From assembly GCA_028819295.1 (NCBI GenBank), contig JAPPMA010000059.1:1-64000 (forward strand): DNA of 64,000 nucleotides, in the 5' to 3' direction. The position numbers and the translations under genes are program-made. Positions within the stretch are counted from its first letter, which is position 1; each line of letters opens with the position of its first letter. The notes under the pieces were generated by a model, which was not told the origin of the DNA, searched no databases, and was given only the letters and a program-made list of their open reading frames with translations. This DNA is from a bacterium. GTDB taxonomy: Bacteria > Actinomycetota > Acidimicrobiia > Acidimicrobiales > Bin134. Shown here piece by piece: positions 24,023 through 32,547 of the stretch.

Positions 24023-26913
24023 TGGACATCGCCTCCGCTTCCGTGGTCGGCACTTGGATCACCCAGCAGTTGGCCTTCAACGGGGTGGTCAGCGGCCTGG
24101 TCACCGGGCTGGTGGCCCTGGGGATCGTGCTCATCTACCGGTCCACCCGGGTCATCAACTTCGCGGTGGGGAACATGGGGATCATCGCCGCCTCAATGAT
24201 GGCACTGCTGCACCTGAACTACGACTGGCCATTCTGGCTGGCGCTGGCGCTCTCGCTGGCGCTGGGCGTTCTGTTCGCCGCCGCGGTGGAGCTGACTGTG
24301 ATCCGCCGATTGTTCAGCTCTCCCCGAGTGATCGTGCTGGTGGCCACGGTCGGTATCGCGCAACTGGCCCAGTTGGTGATCTCCCAGCTTCCCGACATCG
24401 AAGCTGCCGGCCGGAAATATCCGGTGCCGGTTGGCCGAATCTGGGAAAACGTGTGGTTTACCGATATCCGCGTGCGCGGTCCACAGCTCGTCATTCTCAT
24501 CGCGGTGCCGGTTATGGCTCTGCTGTTGGGCTGGTTCATGAACCGGACCTCATTCGGCAAGTCCGTGTCGGCGTCGGCCAACAATCCCGATCTCTCCCGG
24601 CTATCGGGGATCAACCCAAAAACCGTGTCCACCTTCGTGTGGGTGATGGCCGGGCTGTTGGCCTCGCTGTCGATGATCATGCTGTCCGGTGAAACCGGAC
24701 AGATAGCCGGCCTGGCCAACCTCGGTCCCCAAACCCTGGGAAAGGCCATGGTGGCCGCGGTGCTGGCCGGGATGGTCTCCTTCCCCCGAGCCATGCTGGC
24801 CGGAGTGCTGATCGGCTTCCTCGAATTCTTGTTCCGGTTCAACTTCTTCGCCGAGACCGGCCTCATCGACTTTGTCATCTTCTTGGCTGTTCTGGTGGCC
24901 GTGTACTTCCAAAGCCGAAGCCAGGGCGAAGCCGGAGTTTTCTCCTTTGCCCCCAAGGTGCGCGCCATACCAGAACGGCTGCGCCAGGTGTGGTGGCTGC
25001 GAAACCTGTCCAAGATCGCGCTGGGCGCGTTGTTGGCGCTTGGCATCGTGCTAGTGCAGCTTCCTGGCATCGCCGACCTGCCGTCTCGCCAGTTGCTGTA
25101 CGCCACGGTGCTGTGCTTTGCGGTCTGCGGACTGTCGGTCACCATCATCACAGGCTGGGCCGGCCAGCTCTCCCTGGCCCAAATGACCTTCGCCGGCATG
25201 GGGGCGCTATTCGCCGCGAGCCTCAAACGGGGGCTGTCCATGGACTTCACCGTGGGAACCGGGTTCTTGCCCGGCGACGCGTTGTCGTACGACTTCTTCG
25301 ACGTCCAATTCGAGACCGGAGGCATCCCGTTCATGGTGGCCATTCCGGTGGCCGCGCTGTTCTCTGCGTTGGTGGCGGCCGTAATTGGGGTCGGATCACT
25401 TCGAGTTCGCGGCCTCTATTTGGCGGTTACCACCTTTGTGTTCGCGCTGGCCGCCCAGCAGTACCTCTATCGGAGGCCGTTTTTTACTGGGGGCAACGAC
25501 TCGTCGGTGTCGTTCCGCCGGGGCGAGCTGTTCGGCCTCGAGCTCAGATCGCAGAAGGCCTACTACTACGTTTGCCTGGCTTTTTTGCTGATCGCGGTGA
25601 TCATCGTCAGCCGGCTGCGTCGATCGGGGGTGGGGCGAAGCATCATCGCGGTGCGCGACAACGCCGACTCGGCCTCGGGCTACACGGTGGGGCCGGTGCG
25701 CTCCAAGCTCTCATCGTTCGCTTTGGCCGGGGGCATCGCCGGGTTGGGCGGAGCAATGCTGGCCGGCCTGGTGCAGAACGTCCCGATCAGCGAGCGGTTC
25801 TTCCAAGTGGAGGACTCATTGCAGCTTGTGGGCATGGTGGTCATCGGGGGCCTGGGCTCGTCGATTGGCGCAGTGCTGGGCGCGATTTGGGTCTATGGCC
25901 TTCCCAACCTGTTCAACAATGCGGACACCGTGGCCTTGTTCTCCTCCAGCATCGGGCTGCTGCTGGTGCTCATGTACTTCCCCGGCGGCTTGGTGCAAAT
26001 CGGCTACAGCGCCCGAAACGCCCTCATCGGCTTGGCCGAGCGGCGTCTGGGGCCCGACCCCGCCGGCAAGACCGTCCAGACCGCTCCGACCAGCCTGATC
26101 CGGCTTGACGATATTCGGCCGGCTACCGATCCCATGCTGGCCGGCCACGACATCAGCGTGCGGTTCGGCGGCGTGCAGGCGGTGTCGGAGGCCACCGTGC
26201 TGGTCCATCCCGACGAGATCGTGGGCCTCATCGGCACCAACGGCGCCGGAAAGTCCACGTTCATGAACGCGGTGGGTGGCTATGTGCCCTCCACCGGCAA
26301 AGTGGAGCTGCTCGGCACCGACATCACCCGGTTCCCCGCCCCCCGCAGGGCCCGGGCCGGGCTGGGACGCACCTTCCAGACCGCGGCGCTGTTCCCGGAG
26401 TTGACGGTGCGAGAGACGGTGCAGGTGGCGTTGGAGGCCAGGGGACGCACGCCGCTGCTGAGCACCGCCCTGCACCTCCCCCATACATTTTCCTTGGAAC
26501 GGCGGCGCCGGGCCGAGGCCGACGAGCTGATCGACTACCTGGGGCTGGGGCGCTACGCCGATTCCTATATCAGCGACCTGTCCACCGGCACCCGGCGCAT
26601 CGTCGAGATCACCGGTCTGTTGGCCCTGGGCACCCGGGTGCTGTGCCTCGACGAGCCCACCGCCGGGGTGGCCCAGCGGGAGACCGAGGCTTTTGGTCCG
26701 CTCATCGTCAACATCCGCCGGGAGCTGGAAGCGTCCATGCTGATCATCGAGCACGACATGCCCCTCATCATGAGCATCAGCGACCGGGTGTACTGCCTCG
26801 AGGCCGGCAAGGTGATCGCCGAGGGGCCCCCCTCCGAGGTGCGCAACGACCCCTTGGTGGTCGCCAGCTACCTCGGCACCGACGAGCGCGCCATCGCCAT
26901 CAGCGACGCTTAG
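24022..26913 (+). CDS. LivH-LivM-LivG fusion, branched-chain-type ABC importer
   Basis: 963 residues. Residues 1-~310 are a LivH-type permease (GIVLIYRSTRVINFAVGNMG), ~325-660 a LivM-type permease (GWAGQLSLAQMTFAGMGALFAA), and ~700-960 a LivG ATPase with Walker A GTNGAGKST (~738) and Walker B VLCLDEPTAG. The ABC signature reads LSTGTRR rather than LSGGQ. Such HAAT-family systems import amino acids, amides or other small organics. Together with the MFS-LivF fusion it supplies two permeases and two ATPases in two polypeptides. No periplasmic binding protein is encoded nearby, so the substrate is unknown. Confidence 0.92.
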   Translation: MDIASASVVGTWITQQLAFNGVVSGLVTGLVALGIVLIYRSTRVINFAVGNMGIIAASMMALLHLNYDWPFWLALALSLALGVLFAAAVELTVIRRLFSSPRVIVLVATVGIAQLAQLVISQLPDIEAAGRKYPVPVGRIWENVWFTDIRVRGPQLVILIAVPVMALLLGWFMNRTSFGKSVSASANNPDLSRLSGINPKTVSTFVWVMAGLLASLSMIMLSGETGQIAGLANLGPQTLGKAMVAAVLAGMVSFPRAMLAGVLIGFLEFLFRFNFFAETGLIDFVIFLAVLVAVYFQSRSQGEAGVFSFAPKVRAIPERLRQVWWLRNLSKIALGALLALGIVLVQLPGIADLPSRQLLYATVLCFAVCGLSVTIITGWAGQLSLAQMTFAGMGALFAASLKRGLSMDFTVGTGFLPGDALSYDFFDVQFETGGIPFMVAIPVAALFSALVAAVIGVGSLRVRGLYLAVTTFVFALAAQQYLYRRPFFTGGNDSSVSFRRGELFGLELRSQKAYYYVCLAFLLIAVIIVSRLRRSGVGRSIIAVRDNADSASGYTVGPVRSKLSSFALAGGIAGLGGAMLAGLVQNVPISERFFQVEDSLQLVGMVVIGGLGSSIGAVLGAIWVYGLPNLFNNADTVALFSSSIGLLLVLMYFPGGLVQIGYSARNALIGLAERRLGPDPAGKTVQTAPTSLIRLDDIRPATDPMLAGHDISVRFGGVQAVSEATVLVHPDEIVGLIGTNGAGKSTFMNAVGGYVPSTGKVELLGTDITRFPAPRRARAGLGRTFQTAALFPELTVRETVQVALEARGRTPLLSTALHLPHTFSLERRRRAEADELIDYLGLGRYADSYISDLSTGTRRIVEITGLLALGTRVLCLDEPTAGVAQRETEAFGPLIVNIRRELEASMLIIEHDMPLIMSISDRVYCLEAGKVIAEGPPSEVRNDPLVVASYLGTDERAIAISDA

Positions 26914-26982
26914 GTGCTCCGGCCGAACGAAATCCGAACATACGTCTACGACGTTGACGACGGCGGCCTTGCGCTGGTGGGG

Positions 26983-26994
26983 TAGCTTCGCTTT
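26983..26994 (+). promoter_or_regulatory. Leaderless -10 box
   Basis: TAGCTT at 26983-26988, six bases before the GTG at 26995, which has no Shine-Dalgarno sequence. Confidence 0.45.
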
Positions 26995-27738
26995 GTGGAT
27001 TTAGGAATCCGGGGACGACGGGCGCTGGTGGCGGCCTCGTCGGCCGGGCTGGGGTTGGCCACCGCCGCGGCGCTGGCCGAAGCGGGGTGCCGGGTGGCAA
27101 TTAATGGGCGCGACCCCGACCGCCTCAACGACGCGGCCAACAAGGTTTCCGGGGCCGTCCCCATAGTTGGTGACGTGTCCGACGCCGCCGGCGCCACCGC
27201 ACTGGTAGAGGCAGCCACCGAGGAACTGGGCGGCATCGACATTCTGGTTGCCAACGCCGGCGGGCCGCCGGGCGGCGACTGGGCGAGCACCGGCGTCGAC
27301 CGGTACCCGGCCGCGCTGGAACTGAGCCTGATCTCGGTGGTGGCCATGACCAAGGCGGCGGTGCCGGCCATGCAGGCCCAGGGCTGGGGCCGGGTGCTGG
27401 CCATCACCTCGGTGTCAGCACGCCAGCCGCTGGACATGCTCATCTTGTCCAACACCGCCCGAGCCGGGGTCACCGGCTACCTCAAGACCATGGCCAACCA
27501 GGTGGCGGCCCACGGGGTTACCGTCAACTCGCTTCAGCCCGGCTATCACGCCACCGACCGGCTCCAGCAGCTTTTCGGAGATCGAATGGCCGACCTGGAG
27601 TCAAGCGCCCCCTCCCGCTCGGTGGGCGACCCCGCCGACTTCGGCCGGATCGCCGCCTTCTTGTGCTCTGAGCACGCCCGGTTCATCACCGGCGCAGCCC
27701 TGCCCGTGGACGGCGGCTCAAGCGCCGGACTGCAATAG
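26995..27738 (+). CDS. SDR-family protein with atypical active site
   Basis: 247 residues. Rossmann motif VAASSAGLGLATA and VANAGG are clear, and the C-terminal PVDGG is conserved. The usual Tyr-x-x-x-Lys is replaced: after the serine in ITSVSARQP the sequence is LILSNTARAG, with Ser-Asn and Arg in place of Tyr and Lys. A recognised subgroup annotated as 3-oxoacyl reductases shares this LSN-x-x-R pattern, so it may use a different proton relay. GTG start at 26995, likely leaderless. The Dabb protein gene follows after 16 bp. Confidence 0.85.
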   Translation: MDLGIRGRRALVAASSAGLGLATAAALAEAGCRVAINGRDPDRLNDAANKVSGAVPIVGDVSDAAGATALVEAATEELGGIDILVANAGGPPGGDWASTGVDRYPAALELSLISVVAMTKAAVPAMQAQGWGRVLAITSVSARQPLDMLILSNTARAGVTGYLKTMANQVAAHGVTVNSLQPGYHATDRLQQLFGDRMADLESSAPSRSVGDPADFGRIAAFLCSEHARFITGAALPVDGGSSAGLQ

Positions 27739-27754
27739 GCAAAAGGAGAGGCAG

Positions 27755-28051
27755 ATGATCCGACACGTCGTGATGTTCCGCTTCCGAGACGACGCCGACC
27801 AAGCCCAGCGCCAAACCGTATACGACGCCATCGCCGCCATGCCCGAAGCCACCGGCGTGACCGAGGCCTACGCCATCGGACCCGACCTGGGTTTGGCCGA
27901 GGACAACTTCGATTTTGCCGTCGTCGGGGACTTCGCCGACCAAGAGGCCTACTTCGCCTACCGCGACCACCCAGAGCACCGGCGAATCATCCTCGACATC
28001 ATCCGCCCCGCCATCTCCGACCGGGCCTCCATCCAATACGAGGTTTCCTAG
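27755..28051 (+). CDS. Dabb (stress-responsive alpha/beta-barrel) domain protein
   Basis: 98 residues, starting IRHVVMFRFRDDADQAQRQ, typical of the Dabb ferredoxin-like fold. AAAAGGAG lies seven bases before the ATG. Members include small dimeric enzymes and stress proteins; the function here is unknown. It sits 16 bp after the SDR, suggesting one operon. The convergent metallopeptidase gene ends 3 bp away. Confidence 0.85.
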   Translation: MIRHVVMFRFRDDADQAQRQTVYDAIAAMPEATGVTEAYAIGPDLGLAEDNFDFAVVGDFADQEAYFAYRDHPEHRRIILDIIRPAISDRASIQYEVS

Positions 28052-28054
28052 CCT

Positions 28055-29581
28055 TTACTGCCATGCCCAGCCGCACGCTTCGGCAACCGGGCGAACATGG
28101 ATGGACGCATCCTCCAAGCTGAATACGAAAACGCCGAATTGCCCGCCATCCCCATTCTCTACGGAAACCATGAGCCAGCGGCTGTTGGTGTTGACGGTTG
28201 AGTTGATGAACGCCACCTCATCGCCTACTGGGAGGAAAATTGCGTTGTTGAGGGGGGATGCACCCCACAGATCCCGGACTCCGTTAAAAGCGACGAAGTC
28301 GCCCTGTACCGCCTCTCCCCACGAGAAGAAAGCACCGGGCAAGCGCACATGGGCGGCGGGGACGCGGCCGGCGTACGCGCTCTGACCCTCCACACTCCCG
28401 CGCTCGAAAGACAGGAATACCTCGAGGCCCCCTCCACCGCACCTCACGAACAGCCAGTCGTCGCTGTCTCCATCTGGGAATCCCCGGTTGTGAAGGTAGG
28501 CGGAGACTCCTGCGATGCGGCCACCGCCGACCAGTTCTGTGCTCACCCACTCGTGAGCACCGCTGGACAAGGTGGGCTGCTGCTCCGTCGTGCCGCAAAC
28601 TCCGGCGGAGGGTATCCCGGCGTAGCGGACGAACAAGAGATCGGCCGCGCAGCGGAAGACATCGTTGTGTACACAAGCGTCGTAAACGCGTGGATCTGAG
28701 TGAGACTGGCAGGTCTGGATCGAAGGGTGGAGGGCCACAAGGGCATGGGCGGTCTCGTGCAGGATGGTCTGCAAGGACGAGTCGAGCCTTCGCAGGTGAT
28801 GGCTGCTGTGCTGGTAGCAGGCAACGATCACCCCTCCCTCAACCGCGGTGGCGCAGGTGGCGCCTGTCGGCGCCAACTCGCTGGTTGGCGGAGTGGCTGG
28901 CTTCCCCTCCACATCGACTTCCGCCCAGATCTTCTCCACCAACGACTGTCCATCGGCCTCCGAAAGGGAGCGGTTGTAGCTCCTGTTGTCCCAGAAACCG
29001 TCCCAGGCGCACCTCTCCCACTCAAGCAATCCGGATGCGATTGTGTGGGCGCACCGCCCCGATGGCGGAGCGGCCGCCACGTTGATCTGCTCTTGCGCCG
29101 CGTTGGTCGGCTCTTGCGCCACGTTGACCGGCTCTTGCGCCGCGTTGACCGGCTCTTGCGCCGCGTTGGTCGGCTCTTGAATCGGGGCGGGAACCCCGCC
29201 TACGCACCCGCCGGGCACAACCTGGGCATCGATGTCGAAACGGCAGCGGTAAACGTTGAGGAGCGCTTCTTGGGCGGCCACCAATTCATCGCGTGCGGCC
29301 AAGTCGTCGGGCGTGGGCATGCCGGTGAACGGAGTCGGTTCAGTCGCGGGCAGAGCCGGCTGGCCACCTTGACACCCGCCGGGCACAACCTGGGTGTCGA
29401 TGTCGAAACGGCAGCGGTAAACGTTGAGGAGCGCTTCTTGATCTGCGACCAGTCGGTCGCGGATTTGGACGTCATCCAGAGTCGGTTGGCCTTGTGCCAC
29501 CGTGGTGCCGATCATGGCGGTGGGAAAGACGCCGATGAGCGACAGAGCCAGCCCCGCAGACATCACTCTGGCCGCAACCAT
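28055..29581 (-). CDS. Secreted repeat protein with HExxH metallopeptidase motif
   Basis: 508 residues. A signal peptide (residues 1-~30, MVAARVMSAGLALSLIGV) is followed by two copies of a ~33-residue module (40-73 and 96-129) containing QEALLNVYRCRFDID and VVPGGC. Then come five 7-residue repeats (QEPTNAA type, ~135-169), and a domain with HETAH at 275-279 and a later His305 in VHNDVFRCAADLLFVRY. This spacing looks like zinc peptidases with a third His ligand, so a metal-dependent protease is plausible. The C-terminal ~170 residues are beta-rich and unrecognised. GAGG nine bases before the ATG. Divergent from the secreted protein at 29632. Confidence 0.7.
   Translation of the reverse strand: MVAARVMSAGLALSLIGVFPTAMIGTTVAQGQPTLDDVQIRDRLVADQEALLNVYRCRFDIDTQVVPGGCQGGQPALPATEPTPFTGMPTPDDLAARDELVAAQEALLNVYRCRFDIDAQVVPGGCVGGVPAPIQEPTNAAQEPVNAAQEPVNVAQEPTNAAQEQINVAAAPPSGRCAHTIASGLLEWERCAWDGFWDNRSYNRSLSEADGQSLVEKIWAEVDVEGKPATPPTSELAPTGATCATAVEGGVIVACYQHSSHHLRRLDSSLQTILHETAHALVALHPSIQTCQSHSDPRVYDACVHNDVFRCAADLLFVRYAGIPSAGVCGTTEQQPTLSSGAHEWVSTELVGGGRIAGVSAYLHNRGFPDGDSDDWLFVRCGGGGLEVFLSFERGSVEGQSAYAGRVPAAHVRLPGAFFSWGEAVQGDFVAFNGVRDLWGASPLNNAIFLPVGDEVAFINSTVNTNSRWLMVSVENGDGGQFGVFVFSLEDASIHVRPVAEACGWAWQ
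29075..29180 (-). repeat. Five 21-bp tandem repeats
   Basis: Five units of 21 bp encode the heptads QEPTNAA, QEPVNAA, QEPVNVA, QEPTNAA and QEQINVA in the secreted metallopeptidase-like protein. They act as a spacer between the Cys modules and the catalytic domain. Confidence 0.85.
29205..29440 (-). repeat. 68-bp near-identical direct repeat (YRCRFDID module core)
   Basis: Bases 29205-29272 and 29373-29440 differ at two positions over 68 bp (offset 168). They encode the cores of the two modules in the gene at 28055. Identity is higher at DNA level than protein function requires, suggesting recent duplication. Confidence 0.85.
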
Positions 29582-29616
29582 GCTGTCAAACCTCGCTAGG
29601 GGACCATCTCACGCAG

Positions 29617-29631
29617 TATTATAACGGACTC
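29617..29631 (+). promoter_or_regulatory. -10 region of the secreted Pro-rich protein gene
   Basis: Overlapping TATTAT and TATAAC (29617-29625) stop six bases before the ATG at 29632. No Shine-Dalgarno sequence, so leaderless initiation is likely. The divergent gene starts only 50 bp away. Confidence 0.5.
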
Positions 29632-30987
29632 ATGAGCGCACTTAGGCTCCGCGGTAAAGTGGCCGTTTCTCGCCACACGGCCCTGCTTGCCGTGTTCGCG
29701 CTGGTATTGATGTCCGTCGTAATTGTCTTGGCGGCGGAGACAGCGAGGGCCGAAGTCCCTGATGGCCAACCTCCACCTGGGGTAATGGCTCGGCTTGTCG
29801 CTGCGGCAGCAATACAGAGAGCCGACACCCCCCAAGACCAACCCCAACCAAACACCCCCCAAACAGAACAACAGAACCCACCAACCACCCCAACAGAAAC
29901 ACAGCCTGCCGACACCCCCCAAGACCAACCCCAACCAAACACCCCCCAAACAGAACAACAGAACCCACCAACCACCCCAACAGAAACACAGCCTGCCGAC
30001 ACCCTCGTGGTCCAGGCGCAGACAAGTGACTCAACGCCAAACCAAGACGACGATCCAGACATCCAGGGAGCGCCCGCAGACGGCGAGGTTGCCGCCGAGA
30101 TCGTGAACCGTCCCGAGGGCGACAATGTGGTCTCTATCACGCCCAATGGCGACAGAATCACAATCAAGGACTCAAACAATGGGGAAACGCAGTCGGATGC
30201 CCCACTCTGGCAGGACAACCCCAACAAGGATGAACCAGGGGCTGATCCAGGTTCTCAGAACATAGGCGATACAACAGGCGACGAGGACGTCATGGTGGTG
30301 CTGAACCGTCCGACCACCACAACTGACGACGGCGAGGAGCACACCAAGCAGTGGGATGCCTGGTATGCCACATATTACGAATTGGTCGCGCTGGGCAACG
30401 ACTTCATCGAATGCGAGACAGGCGATCATGTGCCCGGGGGAGAGGAGTGCTGGGTTGTTGATGTATCGCTGGTAAGCGAAACACTGGAAGAAGAGGAAGA
30501 GGCCGACAGCGATGACGGCGGGCAGGGATCCACGCCTTCGGCATTGCCCTTGACACCAGAGCAACGCTGGCCAGGCCGCAACTATCAGTGGACAGATCCT
30601 GGACCAGTCGACGAACCAGGCACCGACCAAACCCCACCAGTCGACGAACCAGACACCGACCAAACCCCACCAGTCGACGAACCAGACACCGACCAAACCC
30701 CACCAGTCGACGAACCAGGCTCAGGCGAGGATGCCAACCCGCTGACCACAATAGGCCAGAATCCTGAAGACGGCAGCGAGATCACCATTGTGAACATTCC
30801 CAGTTCAACCAATGACCCGGAACAGCGTAAGAGAAACTTCGACCTCGAGAACGAGGCGCTGGACGCGCTCGATGAAGCCGGCGAGCCCTACGTGGTGTGC
30901 TTCGGTGATGAGACGTACACCGATATGCACACTGGCGACACGGTAACCATACCCGCGTTCTGCAATGTGATAGATCCGAGCGTTTGA
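29632..30987 (+). CDS. Secreted Pro/Thr/Gln-rich repeat protein, unknown function
   Basis: 451 residues with a signal peptide or N-terminal anchor (VSRHTALLAVFALVLMSVV). A perfect 29-residue tandem duplication (Pro/Gln/Thr-rich) covers about residues 64-121, and four copies of an 11-residue unit (PVDEPDTDQTP) lie near 325-365. Two related short domains, each with a cysteine pair, appear after these linkers: ALGNDFIECETGDHVPGGEECWVVD and EAGEPYVVCFGD...AFCNVID. No known domain recognised. Codon use in the linkers is A/C-biased and unlike flanking genes. Divergent from the HExxH secreted protein, so both may act together at the cell surface. Confidence 0.7.
   Translation: MSALRLRGKVAVSRHTALLAVFALVLMSVVIVLAAETARAEVPDGQPPPGVMARLVAAAAIQRADTPQDQPQPNTPQTEQQNPPTTPTETQPADTPQDQPQPNTPQTEQQNPPTTPTETQPADTLVVQAQTSDSTPNQDDDPDIQGAPADGEVAAEIVNRPEGDNVVSITPNGDRITIKDSNNGETQSDAPLWQDNPNKDEPGADPGSQNIGDTTGDEDVMVVLNRPTTTTDDGEEHTKQWDAWYATYYELVALGNDFIECETGDHVPGGEECWVVDVSLVSETLEEEEEADSDDGGQGSTPSALPLTPEQRWPGRNYQWTDPGPVDEPGTDQTPPVDEPDTDQTPPVDEPDTDQTPPVDEPGSGEDANPLTTIGQNPEDGSEITIVNIPSSTNDPEQRKRNFDLENEALDALDEAGEPYVVCFGDETYTDMHTGDTVTIPAFCNVIDPSV
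29821..29994 (+). repeat. 87-bp perfect tandem duplication
   Basis: 29821-29907 and 29908-29994 are identical over 87 bp. The strand is almost free of G (mostly A and C). It encodes two copies of a 29-residue Pro/Gln/Thr-rich linker. Confidence 0.95.
30603..30722 (+). repeat. 33-bp tandem repeats, about four copies
   Basis: Four units of 33 bp encode PVDEPxTDQTP; the last copy is partial (PVDEPGSGED). Acidic, proline-rich spacer between the two Cys-pair domains of the secreted protein. Confidence 0.9.
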
Positions 30988-31005
30988 GGCCTCCCCATTT
31001 CTCCC

Positions 31006-32499
31006 ATGAGCACGCAGCAAGCAGAGGCAACGAGCGACAGCGGAGCCCGAGATCTGCGGATCGCCATCATCGGGGCGGGACCGGGCGGGCTGTGCGCCGC
31101 CATCCGGCTGCGCCAATCGGGCTTCGAGAACTTCACCGTGCTGGAGAAGGGCCGCGGCGTGGGCGGCACCTGGTACCACAACCGCTACCCCGGCTGCGCC
31201 TGCGACATCCAGTCGGAGCTCTACTCGTTCTCCTTCGAGGTGAACACCGAGTGGACCCGCCCCTACGCCCGCCAGCCCGAGATCCTGCGCTACATGGAGC
31301 ACTGCGCTGAGAAGTACGGGGTGCTCCCCCACTGCCGGTTCAACGACGCTGTGACTTCGGCCCGCTGGGACGACAACGACGCAACCTGGACGCTGACCAC
31401 CGAGTCGGGTGCCGAGATCACCGCCGATGTGGTGATCAGCGCATTGGGCATGTTCAACGACGTGCCCCTGCCCGACATCGAAGGCTTGGGCTCGTTCGAG
31501 GGCAAGACCATCCACTCCGCCCGTTGGGACTGGAACCACGACCTCACCGGTGAGACCGTCGGAGTGGTCGGCTCCGCGGCCAGCGCCGTGCAGCTCGTGC
31601 CCGAGATCGCCTTGGAGGTGGGCTGGCTCTACGTGTTCCAGCGCACCGCCAACTGGGTGCTGCCCAAAGAGGATGACCCCTACACCCCCGAGGAGATGGC
31701 CGCCCGTCAGGCCGACCCCGGCATCGTGGCGGCCCGGCGCGATGAGCTGTTCGAGCAGGTGGACACCGGCATGGCCTTCAAAGACCCTGCGCGGCAAGCC
31801 GAGATGGAGGCCATCGGCCGACAAGCCCTAGGTGCGGTGACCGATCCCGAGCTGCGGGCCAAGCTCACCCCCACCCACATGTGGGGCTGCAAGCGGCCGC
31901 TGTTCCACAACGAGTACTTCACCACCTACAACCGCCCCAACGTGGAGCTGGTGACCGACGCCATCGAGCGGATCACCCCCAAAGGCGTACTAACTGCCGA
32001 CGGCGCCGAACGGGTGATGGACACCATGGTGCTGGCCACCGGGTTCTCCACCACCAAGTACCTGTCGGCCATCGAGGTGATCGGCCGGGGCGGGCTGCAC
32101 ATCGACGACGCCTGGGACGACGGCGCCACCGCCTACATGGGCATCACCACCGCCGGGTTCCCCAACCTGTTCATGCTGTACGGGCCCAACACCAACAACG
32201 GCTCGATCATCACCATGATCGAGTACCAGGTGGAATACGCCCTGGCCCACATCCAGCGCCTGGCCGACCAGCGCCTGGCCTGGGTGGACGTGAAGGCCGA
32301 GCCCATGGCCGACTACAACCAGTGGGTGCAGGAGGGCATCTCCGAGATCAGGCCCTGGAACGCAAGCTGCAACGGCTACTACCGCAGCCCCAGCGGTCGC
32401 ATCGTCACCCAGTGGCCCCACAACATGACCACCTTCAAAGACCAGACCGCCGCCATCGACGAGGACGCCTTCGAGGTGGCTTCTTTGCCCGCGGACTGA
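31006..32499 (+). CDS. Flavin-containing (Baeyer-Villiger-type) monooxygenase
   Basis: 497 residues. FAD motif IIGAGPGGLCAAIRLRQ, the GVGGTWYHNRYPGCACDIQS block, and the fingerprint FEGKTIHSARWDWN (FxGxxxHxxxW/D) identify class B flavoprotein monooxygenases. A second Rossmann motif VVGSAASAVQLVPEIA binds NADPH. It would insert oxygen into ketones, turning cyclic ones into lactones. Followed by an SDR and a P450 on the same strand, a plausible set of steps for oxidation of a terpenoid or sterol. Confidence 0.92.
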   Translation: MSTQQAEATSDSGARDLRIAIIGAGPGGLCAAIRLRQSGFENFTVLEKGRGVGGTWYHNRYPGCACDIQSELYSFSFEVNTEWTRPYARQPEILRYMEHCAEKYGVLPHCRFNDAVTSARWDDNDATWTLTTESGAEITADVVISALGMFNDVPLPDIEGLGSFEGKTIHSARWDWNHDLTGETVGVVGSAASAVQLVPEIALEVGWLYVFQRTANWVLPKEDDPYTPEEMAARQADPGIVAARRDELFEQVDTGMAFKDPARQAEMEAIGRQALGAVTDPELRAKLTPTHMWGCKRPLFHNEYFTTYNRPNVELVTDAIERITPKGVLTADGAERVMDTMVLATGFSTTKYLSAIEVIGRGGLHIDDAWDDGATAYMGITTAGFPNLFMLYGPNTNNGSIITMIEYQVEYALAHIQRLADQRLAWVDVKAEPMADYNQWVQEGISEIRPWNASCNGYYRSPSGRIVTQWPHNMTTFKDQTAAIDEDAFEVASLPAD

Positions 32500-32547
32500 A
32501 CTCGGCCCGAAAGCCAGAGACACCCGGATCGACAGGAGGCGATGGCA

